Origin: Cricetomys ansorgei
Taxonomy: Eukaryota; Chordata; Mammalia; Rodentia; Nesomyidae
Direction of reading: 5' to 3'
Length of the DNA: 64,000 bases
NCBI GenBank assembly: GCA_026225945.1
Contig: JAMJFZ010000818.1
Span: 6,313,501-6,377,500 of the forward strand
Positions 44,613-56,500 of this stretch are shown here, piece after piece. Position 1 is the first letter of the stretch; each line of letters begins with the position of its first letter. The notes under the pieces were generated by a model. That model saw nothing but the letters and a program-made list of their open reading frames with translations. It was not told where the DNA came from and searched no databases. The position numbers were made by a program, and so were the translations under genes.

Positions 44613-45984
44613 AGGTTCAGAGTGTGCAGTGCACTGTACTGGGTGCTGGTAGGGGAGGGGCACTTCATGAGTACCAATTATTCCCAGCCTTGGCATCTGC
44701 TGTGCTGCAGAGATATTGCACAAGTAACTAGAGTATGAGTGTATACCACGCTAAACGCCACTGTGGAGACAGAGCAGTGACTCAGTAGGAGAAGGGAAAA
44801 TTAGCCCTGGCAGAGGCATCTGAGAGGCCTTGTCCAAGTGTGAATCCACCAGCCTCTGAAGACTCTGGAAGATTCCAACAGGTAGGGAGGAGGATACACA
44901 GGCAGAACCATCTGGCACATGCAACAGGTAGGGAGACGGAGACTGTCAGCACAGGTGCCAGTGGGGCTCTGTGTTCTAAAGGGTGGTTAAATGGATGGTT
45001 TGCTATGGATTTGGAGACCACAGTCACAATAGAAAGTCCATACACAAGCTTGGGGTTTCAAGGGTGTCTATGGACTTCCAATTAAAAAAACTTTTATTGT
45101 CAACTGGAAAGATCATGTTCTGCCAACACAGTGAGCTCCATCCATGTTCAGTGAAGAGACCCTGTCTCCAAAACGTAGGTGGAGAACAATCTGTTCTGAG
45201 CCTGCAGGCAAGTGCACTCGCACACACGTGTACACATGCATGCACCACTCACGCAGACACACACAACACAAAAGAATTGTTTGGGTTTTGTTATTTAGAA
45301 CTTGAAGCTAAGGAGTCTGGGACTTTGGAGATGCCCCCATTAGTGTTTTCAGTCGCATTGAAACTCCTGGCCTCTTGATAGTCAGAAGCCCCACTTGGGG
45401 CTCCATGCCTCCCACAGTGGGTGGGCTGGCACGGGTGCTGAGGCGGAAGTCAACTTCCTGGGTCTGGAGCACAGTTGGATTTTTACTGCCTTGTTGGCAA
45501 ATTGTACTTGAGTAAGCAGTTTCTCTTACACTTGGACACATGTGGTTGGTTCTTCCCAAACACCCAGAGACAAAAGCATCTTTTCCATCAGTTGGGGAAG
45601 AAAAAGCCGGCAAGATGTTTATAGCTCTCAGTAGGGATCCAGAGCTCCAAATGATAGGCCTTTCTCTCCCTCCCGCCCGGGTTCCCATCTACTTGTGAGA
45701 GAGCAGCAGCATTTGACCTTCACCATCTGTCAGGTGCCACTTGGCAAGGACTGCACCTGGTGCTGGCAGACATCAGGGTCAACTCATAGCGATTGTGTTA
45801 TGGCAGAGCCAAGAATGAGCCACGGAGCCCATCACTCCCAGAAAAAGAAAGTTTATCTAGAGCTGTAATTACAGGGTGATCATCAAAGGAGCTCGTGTAG
45901 TAGGCCTGGTGCTTCTCTAACTACCTGAAGGGCAGCACCATCCCAAAAGATAGGGTGATTGCATTATACAGAAGACCCAAAACC
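44613..45984. other. Intron sequence with one B4 fragment
   Basis: Mostly unique. Positions 45105-45270 look like a plus-strand B4 piece (gagaccctgtctccaaaacg, then a CA-rich tail). No gene recognised in 44613-45100 or 45280-45980. Confidence 0.45.
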
Positions 45985-46310
45985 TGTGAGGCTGGGGTGG
46001 TGCCCACCTGTGAGCTCACCTCTTGGGAGACAGAGGCAGGAGAGTCACTGCAGGCTTGCAGCCAGCTTGATCTGTGTAGTAAGGACAGCATAGGGAGATC
46101 CCCTCTTAAGGAAACCAAGAGGCTTCACCACCTGAGCTTGATGATCCCCAGAGCCCACGTAAAGGTTGGAAAACGAACTTCACAGAGAAACCAACCTCCG
46201 TGTGTGCACACTCGTGTGCCTGCATATACATGTCAAACGCCTGTGCATGTGTGTGTGCGCGCGCTCACATGCGCGCGCGCACACACACACACACACAATA
46301 GTAAATAAAA
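45985..46310 (+). repeat. B1 and B3/B4 pieces with CG/CA-rich tail
   Basis: B1-like at 45990-46110 (gaggctggggtggtgcccac; gacagaggcaggagagtcac), a B3/B4-like piece at 46115-46210, then an alternating tract (tgtgtgtgcgcgcgc, catgcgcgcgcgcacacaca) at 46242-46299. Confidence 0.7.
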
Positions 46311-46504
46311 TCAAGGTTTAAAACAGAAAATCAAACGAGGTACAGTCTTTGTGTCTCTGTCAAGTGGGCTGATCTGTCCTTTAGTAAAGGACAGGAGATC
46401 TGTCCTTTAGCATCACCTGATTTCCCTTATAGGGTAAGCAGAGGAGGAATGATTATCATGACCTGTGTGATAGTCTTTCTTTGTGCATCTGTTGCCAGTT
46501 AAGA

Positions 46505-46800
46505 CATCTGTCTTGGGCTGTAGAGATGACTCAGTGGTTAAGAGCACTTGCTGCTGTTGCAGAGAACCCATGTTCAGTTCCCAGTACCCACATGGCGGCT
46601 CACAAGTGCCTGTAACTCCAGTTCTAGGGCATCTGACCCCCTTTTCTGGCCTATGGAAATATTTCATGTTCATGGTGTACATACATACACCCAGGCACAC
46701 ATAACATAAAATTAAGACATCTGTTTTGGGGCAGAGAACATGTCTCAGTAGAAAAGCTTGGGCTTAGCATGCACAAGGCCCTGGATTTGATTTCCAGCAC
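46505..46800 (+). repeat. B2 and ID SINEs, plus strand
   Basis: B2 at 46510-46715 (gggctgtagagatgactcagtggttaagag; cacatggcggctcacaagtg; tail acataacataaaatta). ID-like at 46733-46800 (ggggcagagaacatgtctcag; ttagcatgcacaaggccctgg). Confidence 0.85.
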
Positions 46801-47845
46801 ATTCACAAGAAAATGTCCTTGTCTAAGTGTTTCGCTGTCCTACTGCACTGGCTTTAGAAAACAGACACCTTCACTGCATTAGTATTTCTATTGGAACAGC
46901 TGCTTCGGAACGGCCCAGTTGAGCCAGTCTGAACTGGAAGTCCTTCCTTTTGGGAGGGCTTTTGAGGAGCAGTCAGGAGCTGCAAATATCTGGAGGAGGT
47001 AATGTCCCTGACCCCTGTCCTCCTATACAGCTTCAGAGGCCTGGTGGCAGGCAGCTTTCTCTGGACTCGGGCATCTATTTTACCAACTCACCTGAGCACC
47101 ATTTGGCCCTGTAGAGTGAGGCTGCTGAAGCCAAGGTGATGGTGATGGTCGTCACTGGTGCTAGCCCATGTTCTTGGAGGTGACAGAGGGTGCCAAGCTG
47201 CTACTGGGACCAAGTTGAGCAGAACTGTGGGTAGAGGAGCAAATGCAAAGAATAGAGTGATAGGAAGTGTCTTGGCTGTGTCTGCTGGTGGTGAAGCAGC
47301 CGTCAGGGTCTGTTTGGGGCAGTAGAGGGGTCTGGTGGCTTCCAAGTCTGCATGAAGATTGCTCTATCCCTCAGAGCCAGTCAGAGCCGTGTCCTGTGTG
47401 TGGCCCTTGGGCTTATTCTCTTAGGTGGCTTATCTCAGGACTGGGAGGACAAGGGGAGGACAGAGCAGGAGGTAGGATATCACTGGTCAGAGGCTGGGAT
47501 GCTGGGCAGGAGATCTTGCCTGGCTTTAGGCCACTCCATCCTTCTAATGGGTGTCTGATGAGATTTGCTTGACTAATCCTGCACTGTGCTGGGGCCAGTG
47601 TTCAGACAGATGGGAAATTTCCATCAGAGCCAGGGTTACGGTGAGCATACCTAGCCACTGACAGCAGCAAGAGACACAATCTACATGAATTTTTAAGGTG
47701 AAATCTGTTCATCTTTCAGACAAGATAGATGCACAGGATTCTGAGAGGAAGACTGGGTAACCCAGAAAGGAAGTTACTAACTCCCTTCTAGCTCTCTTCC
47801 CAGGTATCAGTATTAACTGCTTGAGAGGAGTGCTTTCAGCCTGCA
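46801..47845. other. Unique stretch of Gna12 intron 1
   Basis: About 1 kb with no SINE or LINE signature and no gene. GC-moderate, single-copy texture, so a place where regulatory DNA could sit. Confidence 0.45.
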
Positions 47846-48415
47846 GGGCGGGGCATACCTGTAACCCAGCACTCAAGAGACTGAGGCAGGAGATACACAA
47901 ATTCAAAGTCAGCCTGACCTACAAAGTGAGACCTCATCTCAAAAAAGAAAAAGAAAGAAACCACACAAAACAGGGCTGGAGAGATGGTTCAGTCAGGAAA
48001 ATTCTGGAAAACCATCATTTGATCCCTAGAACCTGTGTTAAAAAGCCCTGTGTGGCCAGGTGATGGTAGCACACGCCTTTTATCCCAGCACTCGGGAGGC
48101 AGAGACAGGCGGATCTCTGTGAGTTCAAGGCCAGCCTGGTCTACAGAGCGAGTTCCAGGACAGGCAGAGCTACAACAGAGAAACCCTGTCTCGGGAACAC
48201 AAAACAAAACAAACACACAAAAAAAGCCATGTGTGGTAGCACATGTCTTTGATCCCAGCATGGAGAAGCAAAAACAGGATTCCTAGGGCCCTCCAGCCAG
48301 CTTGTTGAGCCTGCTTGCTGAGGCCCTGTCTCAATAAGCGGGTGGTCAGTTCCTGTGCAAGAGCACCCAAGGTTGTCCTCTGACCTCCACATGCACGCAC
48401 ATGCCCCCCATGAAC
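47846..48415 (+). repeat. B1, then a B4 SINE carrying an inserted full-length B1
   Basis: B1 at 47848-47965. A B4 starts at 47973 (agggctggagagatggttcag), is interrupted by a well-preserved B1 at 48055-48220 (cactcgggaggcagagacaggcggatctctgtgagttc), and resumes to about 48400 (ggttgtcctctgacctccacatgcacg). The B1 is flanked by aaaaagccctgtgtg (48040-48054) and aaaaagccatgtgtg (48221-48235), a 15-bp target duplication with one mismatch. Confidence 0.9.
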
Positions 48416-48639
48416 ATACTTCAAAAGATGAGCCTTTGAAAGCTTTTCTCTATTATAATAGGATTTCCAGTTCCCACTCAGACTTCTGTCTGCAATTCTT
48501 GCCTCACATAGGGTAGCCAGTGACTATATTTTTCATGACCACATAAATGTTTTTTCAAGGAAACCAGAGTTTCATAATTCTATGAAAGATGTCCTCATGT
48601 GGTAAGGCAGCCATAGGTGGAAAACTCTGTTAATGTTAA

Positions 48640-48860
48640 ATCCGGGGCATGGTAGCACCCATGTGTAATCCTAGCACTTGTGAAGTGGAGACAAGAGGAT
48701 CAGAAGTTTAGGGTTATCTTCAGCTACATAACGAATTTAAGGCCAGCCTGGACTACTTTGAGACACTGAATTCCAGCACTGGGAGGGAGAGGCTGGTGAA
48801 GCTCTATGAGTTCTAGTCCAGGGTCACATAGTGAAACCTTCTGAAAACAAAACAAAAACA
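48640..48860 (+). repeat. Two diverged B1 pieces, plus strand
   Basis: 48643-48770 (gggcatggtagcacccatgtgtaatcctagc; aaggccagcctggactac) and 48772-48860 (aattccagcactgggaggga; A-rich tail aaaacaaaacaaaaac). Confidence 0.75.
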
Positions 48861-49545
48861 GAGGGGAGTGGGGCTGGTGTGGAGTGCCTAGGAAGAAAAA
48901 CTCTCTGGGAGCTTGGTCAAAATGGAGAAATAGAGACCTGGTCGTTTAACTGCCTTATCAGAACATGCTTAGTGGGACTAAAGTATTGAGACGCTTTAAA
49001 CAAACATACCAGGGCTGTCAGCAGCTAGTTGGAGCAGGTGTCTCATTAAAAGTAATCATCTGGAGAAGCTGAGTCGGCAAGACCCTCGCCGTCTAACTAG
49101 GAGCCCGACGCTGCCACAGCTGCAGGCGGCCAAGGCAGTCTGCCTGGGAGGGAAGCCTCTGTGCCAGGGTGGCCTGTGCTCTCTCCTCGGCACCTTAATT
49201 GTCACTGTGTCCGAGCCTCAGAGTGACCCTGTCTGATGGACAAGACCTTCATCTTCCCAGCTGCAGCTACTGTAGTCCTATACCTTCTCCCGCTGTCTCT
49301 CGCCCCTGTGCCAGGGAAGGAGGAATGGCTAGCTAGGCTGGTGAGTTTGGGAGAACAAGTGGACAGACCAGGCTCAGCAGCCCAGCTACTGGAGCACACA
49401 TTCCCTTTTCTTGATGCTGTGGGCTATAAGTTGTTGGCCTGCTCTAGTGAGTGAGCCTACCTGCCCTCAAGTCAAGCTCTTAAGAACACAATCAGCATTT
49501 TGGTCTCCATTTGCCTGACTCCTACATTTTTCCTTTTTTTTTTTT
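48861..49545. other. Unique stretch of Gna12 intron 1
   Basis: No repeat or gene recognised. The part around 49060-49200 is GC-richer than its surroundings (gagtcggcaagaccctcgccgtc) but has no open frame of interest. Confidence 0.4.
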
Positions 49546-49685
49546 TATTTTATTTTATTTTTGTTTTGTATTGCTGTTTTGAGACAGAGTCTCACTATGT
49601 AGCTCAGGCTAACCTGAACTCACCGTCCTCCTGTCTCAGCCCCTCAAGTGCTGTAATTACAGGTGTGTGCCAATCACACCCAGTC
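49546..49685 (-). repeat. B1 SINE, minus strand
   Basis: T-rich/ATTTT tail at left, then gagacagagtctcactatgtagctcaggct and cctcaagtgctgtaattacagg. Confidence 0.9.
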
Positions 49686-50189
49686 TTGACTCTTGTTTGG
49701 AGTCCAGAGTCCAATAGTGAAGACTGTTGTGAGCATGAATGCTGTAGCTAGGGCAGAGGCGAGATTCTGGGACTGGAGTTGCAAGAAAGAAGCAGTCAGA
49801 GGGAGAGACAAAACACATGGACAACATGGGGGTGGGCCTCTCAAAGAAGAGTCGCCTCCTGAGCATGCTTGCTAATGAGCTCCAGTCTAGGGAGAAGCAG
49901 ACCCAGGAAAGCAAGGGCCCTCAGCTGTGGCAGAGAGAGTGGGCTCCAGATCCCCGGCTTCACCTGGAGGTAAGCCTGAAGCCCAGAACCCTAAGCAGGA
50001 TGGAGATCAGAGTTCAGCTCAGACTAGCATTGAGCTTTCTTCACCTCCTTTCTCGGCCATGTGCTTGCAAACCATGTCCATCCATCAACTCCAACTCAGT
50101 TTGGAAGCAAGGAAGCGTGCACGATGACCTAGAGCTCTTCTGAGAAGTGGGTCAATGGAGTGCTATGCATGGGAAAAATAAAGGAAATG

Positions 50190-50585
50190 GCCAGATATGG
50201 TTGCACGTGCCTGAGATCCACAGGAGGGGGCGAGGGTGCAGGTAGCTTGGGCTACAAAGTGAGGTCAAGGGCAGTCTGGGCAACTCAGACCCTGTCTCAA
50301 AATAGAAAATGAAGGGCAGGAGAGATGGCTCAGAGGTTAAGAGCTCTTGCTCTTCCAGAGAACTGAGTTCTGATCACAGCACCACATTGGGTAGCTTACT
50401 GCTGCCTATATAGCTTTAGTGCCAGGGGAATCAGACACCCGTGTCTGGCCTCCATGGGCACACACATGGCAGATATACACAGATACAGATAACAGATGTA
50501 AAGAGAACAAAAACAGTTAGAAATGGAGTTCAGAAGTAGAGTGCTTGCCTAGCATATATAATGCCCTAGGTTCACTCCATGGGGT
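50190..50585 (+). repeat. B1, B2 and ID SINEs, plus strand
   Basis: B1 at 50190-50312 (ggccagatatggttgcacgt; cagaccctgtctcaaaa). B2 at 50313-50520 (gcaggagagatggctcagag; gtgtctggcctccatgg). ID-like fragment at 50527-50585 (agtagagtgcttgcctagca). Confidence 0.85.
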
Positions 50586-51250
50586 TGGGGGGACTTTTCA
50601 GGTGCTAAAGCCAAAAGCTTGAAAGGGAGGGAAACATGGAAGGCAAAAAGACTGAAAACCAAGTCTGAGAGTAGAGGGAAAAGGCAAGCTGGAAGAGAAG
50701 TAGATTGTCCGGGGAGTTCTGTATGAGAACACAAAGCAAGGGTGTCCAAGACAGGGTGAAACAGCGGCGCAAGGTAAAGGGGATTGCAGCGCTAATGAGA
50801 AGAGTCAGAAGTGCAGATAACAGCTGGGCGGTCTTCCAAGTGAGAAACAGGCAAGAGCAGATAGACACAACTGAAGGATAAATTATCAGGGGCGGCAGTG
50901 TCCCCCAGCTTGAGGGATTGGGAGTGCGGTACATCTGGACTCCTGCAGGTGCATCCTGTGGAACAAACCTGACATCAGTGTCCAGAGAAGGCTTGTGGCT
51001 TTCCTTCCCATCGCCCCTCAGAGGGAGTGAGGACTGGCGTGTTCTAGGACCACCTCTTCTTCCTGCCATCTCTCTGCTAGGCTCTTCACGTGGCCTTCTG
51101 TCCCCATGGTGTCTGCCCCTTGTACCTGCTCATCAGGACAGGCCGTTCCAACATGGGCATGCCAATAAGAGCAGGGCCTATCTGAGTAGAGAGAATGGTG
51201 TTCCTTTGACCACCTGCTAAACTGAGGTCCTCAAGAGCAGGTCCCCCCTT
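50586..51250. other. Unique stretch of Gna12 intron 1
   Basis: Purine-rich near 50600-50720; no repeat family or gene recognised. Confidence 0.4.
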
Positions 51251-51255
51251 TGGTT

Positions 51256-51261
51256 CTGTGT

Positions 51262-51321
<60 letters not shown>

Positions 51322-51875
51322 AAGTACGTGAGCATGTGCGAGTATGTTTATGTGTGAGTATGAACATGCGTGTACATGCAGGTGGGAGTCAAATAACAAC
51401 ATCATACATTGGTCCCCAATTTCCACCTTGTTCGGAACAGAGTCTCTCTTGTTGTTTGCTGCTGTGTACCCCAGGCTTCCTGGCACAGGAACCTCCAGGG
51501 ATTCCCCTGTTTCCACTCCTTATGAATGGAGCTCTGGGATTCAGATACATGCCCAGTATATGGGTTCAAATCTTTGGATTTAAACTTAGGTCTTCACACT
51601 TGCTCAGCAAGTACTTTCACCCACTGAGCCATCTCTCCAGCCCCAGGAATCATTTTATCAATTGCTACTTGTTTTGGTAAATGTATTTATGTGTATTTTT
51701 GTATGTGAGTGTATGTATGCCACATGCATGTGGGTGCCTGCAAAGGCTAGAAGAGGTTGTTGGGTCCCCTGGAGCTAGAGTTACAGGTGGTCTTGAGTTG
51801 CCTGCTGTGATTGCTGGAAACCTGGAAGAGTGGCAGGCACTGTTAATCACAGAACCACTTGCACCAGGCGTGGCA
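51256..51875 (-). repeat. (TG)n(AG)n, B4 (minus), B2/B3 (minus)
   Basis: Compound microsatellite at 51257-51323. Minus B4 at 51325-51643 (acagagtctctcttgttgtt; ccactgagccatctctccagcccc). Minus B2/B3 at 51670-51870 (ttatgtgtatttttgtatgtg; ggagctagagttacaggtgg), whose tRNA-like head is degraded. Confidence 0.8.
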
Positions 51876-52855
51876 GGCCGCTCTGGCCTTGGCACTCTGA
51901 AGGTGTTCGGCTGTGCAGTCCTCCACCCCTCCTCTCATGTAGGTCCCTGCTCAGTGATGGCAGCCCACAGTTCTGGAGCGGTGAGGGAGTGCTCATATCT
52001 CTTGTTTCAGGTAGGAAATCAGAGCCACCAGCCCTAGGTGAGACATGACTGCCTGCTGAGGTATTGGAAAGTTACGGTACTGTGAGCTTGTCCAGTAGGA
52101 GAAGCAGGAACGTTGGCAGTGTGGAAATTGCTCCCCAGGAGTGTACCACCCCAAGCCTGGTGTGGAGAACAGATGCTCACACCTCTGTCAGCCTCACCTT
52201 CTCACACTGCTGCCCTTGCTCACACTCAGCTTCTCACTGGCAGAGCAGCTTACACACACAACCTCATGCTAGCACACTCACATCTCGCTTAGTGCCCACA
52301 CTTGTCTTCTGGTGGCACACAGGGACCACTCCATACACATTCACCTTGTCTTGCACACAGAAACACCCAAACACAGGTATACACACCGAACTCAGATAGA
52401 AGCACAATAGTATATGTTTAAAGATCCTGTTTTAGAAATACATATATGTTTATTTCTATGATATAATTGTGGACATGTAAGTTCTGAAATATATCTTCCA
52501 CAGTAAATGCTGTTGTAGACACTGCTGTGTAGCTGTTTGACTGTGTGAATCCCAGGAAGATAGCCTTCCTACCCCTGGTCATTGAAGCCTCTGCTCCTAT
52601 TGGCTCCTCTGCAGTTGCCCAGAAACTTTGATTTTTGAACTGTAGGTGTTTTAACTTAATTTCTGGTTAGAATCCTGCATTAGAATTTTTGTCATCTCGA
52701 CTATTTTCAGAATGTGTAAATATTTGCCAAGCAGACCACAGCATCTTCAGCATCTTCTTTTTAATTGGAAACTTGTTTTAATTCTTGGTGACTTGCCTGA
52801 GTTCCCATCTTCCCCCAGTCTCTCCCGTGACCCGTGTGTTTGTTATACTTGATGG
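51876..52855. other. Intron sequence, unique or strongly decayed
   Basis: Positions 52210-52400 are CA-rich; 52430-52850 is AT-rich and may be a continuation of the decayed L1 that becomes recognisable at about 52860. No gene recognised. Confidence 0.4.
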
Positions 52856-52859
52856 GCCA

Positions 52860-54195
52860 GAACTGATGGGCCTCAGGAACTAAAGTCCATGGTTTACTTT
52901 AGGGTCCACTCTGTGTCCTGTAGTTCCGTGAGTTTTGGCAAACGTATCATGCAGTAAAGTTTCACTGGCCAAAGTCCCCTGTGTCCTACTTCCCCTTCCC
53001 TCCCGCACTGCTGGCCTTATGCTGGTGTCATTGTCTCCATCTTTCACCTTCTCTAGAATGTCTCCCCTGTGAGTCACAGCCTCGGTAGAAATAGCAATAG
53101 CTCATAACACTTGGCAGTGTGGAGCCAAGGTTCTCTGTGGACTTTTTATGTGGCCTGATGGGTTATTTCTTCTCATGCAGAATCATGCACCCTTGCATGG
53201 AGGGACCAGTCACTTGCCTGTTAAAGAATATCCTGATATTCCCCAAGTCTGGGCAATAACGACCCAAACTGCTACAAACACTTGTGTGCAGGTTTTATAG
53301 CACACACAAGTGTCGAGTCTGTTTTGTTAAGGAACAATCTTGAATGTTTCGCATTCCGAGCAGCAGGGACTGAGGAGTGCCCACTGCTCCACATTTGTGC
53401 CAGCATTTGATGTAGTCGGTGCTTTGGGCTTAACATGCTAATAAGTGTGTAGTGCTAGCTCATTTGCTGTGGGGTTCAAGGGCAGTGTTTGTTTTGGGTT
53501 GTTTCCAGTACTTCACTCATTTCATGGCCAAATAATATTCTATTGTGTAGACATACACAATGTGTATCTATCAGTTGATGGACTTTTGGGATTGTTTCCA
53601 CTTTTTGATTAGTACAGACAAGGCTTCTCTGAACTTTCAAGTGTGGATATACACCTCATGTAAATAGATCTTTATTTCTTTGGATGTATATAATGTTGGG
53701 TTTTCATTGCTATAAAAACATCTTAGCCAAATAACCTTACAAATGAAATAGTTAAATTTGGCCCACAGCTTTGGAAGTCTCAGTGCATGGCTGGTTGGCC
53801 GAACTGCCTGTAGGCCATGGTGAATCAGCCTACAGGTAAGGAGGGGGAGGTAGGGAGAGCCCCACATCCCATTTTGGAGGCACACTGCCAGTGCCCTAAG
53901 GACTTCCACCTCTTAAAGGTTCTGCTGTCTTCCACCAGAACCTCTATGTAGGTCTCGGCTTTGGGGGCTCACACCTGAGACTAGGGTGGTCAGAACAGAT
54001 GGTAACCCTGTGTCTGAAGATCTAGTAGCTGCTGCCAGGCTGCTTTCCAAAAAGCAGCCCCTCACCTCCAGTGTGCTCCAGCCCTGAGCTCTGGCCAACA
54101 CTTGCTTAGTGTAGCCATTGTGAGTTTGATTTGCATTTCCCTTGTGGTGTTGGAGTCTTTTCATATGCTTATTCACTGTGTTCTTCACTTAAGAG
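52860..54195 (-). mobile_element. Old antisense L1 remnant, split by a family A element
   Basis: ccatggtttactttagggtccactctgtgtcctgtagttc (52889), gtttgttttgggttgtttccagtacttcactcatttcatggc (53486), tgatttgcatttcccttgtggtgttgg (54128) follow the order of reverse-complemented old L1 3' region; part seems duplicated, so two overlapping copies are possible. A minus-strand family A piece occupies 53694-53945 (ttttcattgctataaaaaca; gctttggaagtctcagtgcatgg). Confidence 0.6.
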
Positions 54196-54214
54196 AATTT
54201 TATGCTTTAGTTAG

Positions 54215-54300
54215 TTATTTTTGCTGGGAATGGAGATTGAACCTAGGGCCTCCCACATGCTAGTCAGGAATACTACCGCTGAGCTAAGTCTCATCCCAAG
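54215..54300 (-). repeat. ID-like SINE fragment, minus strand
   Basis: gggaatggagattgaacctagggcctcccacatgctag then ctaccgctgagctaagtctcatccc, a reversed ID/tRNA-type head. Confidence 0.7.
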
Positions 54301-54734
54301 ACCTGTTTTTGACTTCTTGTCATTTGCTTCTTTGGATTTACTGAGACCTGGGTGGTGACTCATCATGTTTTCCTAACGACCCTCATGTATATGTGGAAGG
54401 AGGGAGGGAGGGGCCTACAGAAATTTGGGACTGTCACATATCAAAGAATTGGAAGTATGCAGTGATTTTAAAGTGTTCCATCGTCGTCGTTTTGAAGAAA
54501 ATGTTGGGAATGTACAACTGAAATCAAATCCTCTGACTTAGCATTTTGCGCTGTTTTCATTACCTTCTCCACAGCCTCTTCTGAGGGTGGTTGTCCTCTG
54601 TGATCTCCCTGGGCGTCTTCTGCACACCTGTCCTCAGACGTCTTCTCAGGCGTCCACAAAGCTGTTTTCCTGCTGAAGAAATCACAGTGGGCCTTAATTT
54701 CCCCTGACATCTACTTACTTATTTCCTTTCTCTT

Positions 54735-55051
54735 TTTTTAGATAGGATCTCACCATGTAGCTCAATTTGCCTTTGAACTGTGCTTGCCTCCAGAGTTGGG
54801 GGGCTTGCACACCTGTGTAGTGACTATAGTGACCAGGGGGGCCATTAGGTGTTATCAGTCACTCTCCACCTTATTTTTTGACACAGGTCTCTCGCTCACT
54901 TTGGCTAGACTGACTAGCCAGTGAGCCCCGGGACCCTCCTGTCACTGCTTCCCCAGCGCAGGGGTTTCAGGCACATGTGCACAGCTTTCTCCTTTTCCTC
55001 TCTTTCCTTTTCTTTCCCTCCCTCCCTCCCTCCCTCCCTCTCTTCCCCCCC

Positions 55052-55150
<99 letters not shown>

Positions 55151-55235
55151 CACAAGTCCTTGGGGATCAAATACAGGACCTGTGTTTTAGGTGAAAGTCC
55201 TTTACTGGGTGAGCCAGCTTCTCAGCACTGTGTCT
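54735..55235 (-). repeat. Minus SINE pieces split by a C/T and (TTTC)n tract
   Basis: B1-like at 54735-54800; B4-like left part at 54860-54985 (tttttgacacaggtctctcg; agcgcaggggtttcaggcac). Then pyrimidine DNA from 54990: CCCT-rich to 55045, CTCT to 55068, and a pure (TTTC) run of about 20 units at 55067-55148. The ID-like right part resumes at 55150 (ggggatcaaatacaggacct; gagccagcttctcagc), so the microsatellite expanded inside the SINE. Confidence 0.85.
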
Positions 55236-55239
55236 AGTC

Positions 55240-56060
55240 ATTGTAAGGCCCAAATGACCACAGTGGCTATGCTGTCCATCGATACAAGGCACTCCTCTTC
55301 CTTGCTGGATTCCTCCTGTCTATTGCTTTCTTCTACTCTGCTTTCTCCACTTCTGAACGTCATCAAATCAAGTGAAAACACTCTTGTGGGGAAAGTAAAG
55401 AGCTTCCTGTTCTGATATACCGGTGGGGGGAGGGGGACCTCATACCAGCTTCTGACTGCCCTATCTTGTTCCCTTTACCCTTTGCCACTGCCCTCACCAA
55501 AGCTGACCTGGTTGATCAGAACAGTAGCTTCTTGCCCCCATCTCCCCCTGAAGCTGACCTGGTAGATAGATGAGAGCTACAATTTTCCTGCTTTCTGGCT
55601 GCTGGGTAATAGTGGGGAGCCCTGGCAAGGGATCAGAGGGAAAAGAGAGGGAGTACTTTTCCGGTATTGTTTGTTGTGGTTCCGGCACCTCCCCCTGCAC
55701 ATTCACCAGTCTGTGTGCTCCTTGCTCTTGTGGGCACCAGAAGGATTTAGAGTATAAACTGGTATAAGCTGTCTTCTGAGGGCAGCATGGTGATCAAAGA
55801 TGATCACGAAGATTCATGTACCACCCAGGGCAGGTTCTGGGTCCAGAGGGCATGGAGCCTCCTTGCTTCATTTCACAGAAGGTATTGCTTGAGGGGTCTT
55901 GTGCTGCCTTGCTGTTGTACTACAGTCTTAGGGCAGTCTTTTTCACGTGCAGATTGTGATCAGTAGGCCAGGGGTAGAGTCTGGGGGACTGAAGTTATTG
56001 ACGTTCACAGCTGGTGTTTATACCACTTGATTCCCTTTAGTAACAAGGATGCTCAGGACG
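55240..56060. other. Unique stretch of Gna12 intron 1
   Basis: No repeat or gene recognised over about 800 bp. Confidence 0.45.
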
Positions 56061-56500
56061 TTGTTGTTGTTGTTGCTGTTGTTGTTGTTGTTGTTTTGAG
56101 GCACGGTTTCTCTGTGCAGCCCTGATTGTCCTGGAACTCGCTCTGTAGACCTCAAACTCACAAAGATCTGCCTGCCTCTGCCCTCTAAGTGCTGGGATTA
56201 ATGTGTGCCATCACCACCCAGCTAATGCTCAAACTTTAAAAACCTGCACAAGCTAGCTGAATGTCAGGATGAAATGACAGCACAACAGGAACCACCTCCC
56301 TGTTCCCAAACTGATCAGTGGGTATTTATTGAGCACTTAGTGTATGTAGGTGCTCAGGACACATCCCTGGAATAGAAAGAAAGAAAGCCAGACACAGTGG
56401 TGTGTGCCTGTAATCCTAAACTCAGGCAGCTGAAGCAGGACTACAAGTCCCAGGCCAGCCTGGGCCGAATAGTGAGACCCTGTGTCAAAGAGAGAGGTGG
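56061..56500. repeat. (GTT)n, B1-, MIR/L2-like fragment, B1+
   Basis: (GTT)n at 56061-56095 abuts a minus B1 at 56096-56222 (gctctgtagacctcaaactc). ggtatttattgagcacttagtgtatgtaggtgc at 56321-56355 is MIR/L2-like. A plus B1 lies at 56387-56500 (agacacagtggtgtgtgcctgtaatcc; agtgagaccctgtgtcaaag). Confidence 0.75.

Noticed and set aside
54914..55237. Lys/Glu/Arg-rich and Phe/Leu/Ser-rich frames
   Set aside because: They are translations of the CT and TTTC microsatellite.
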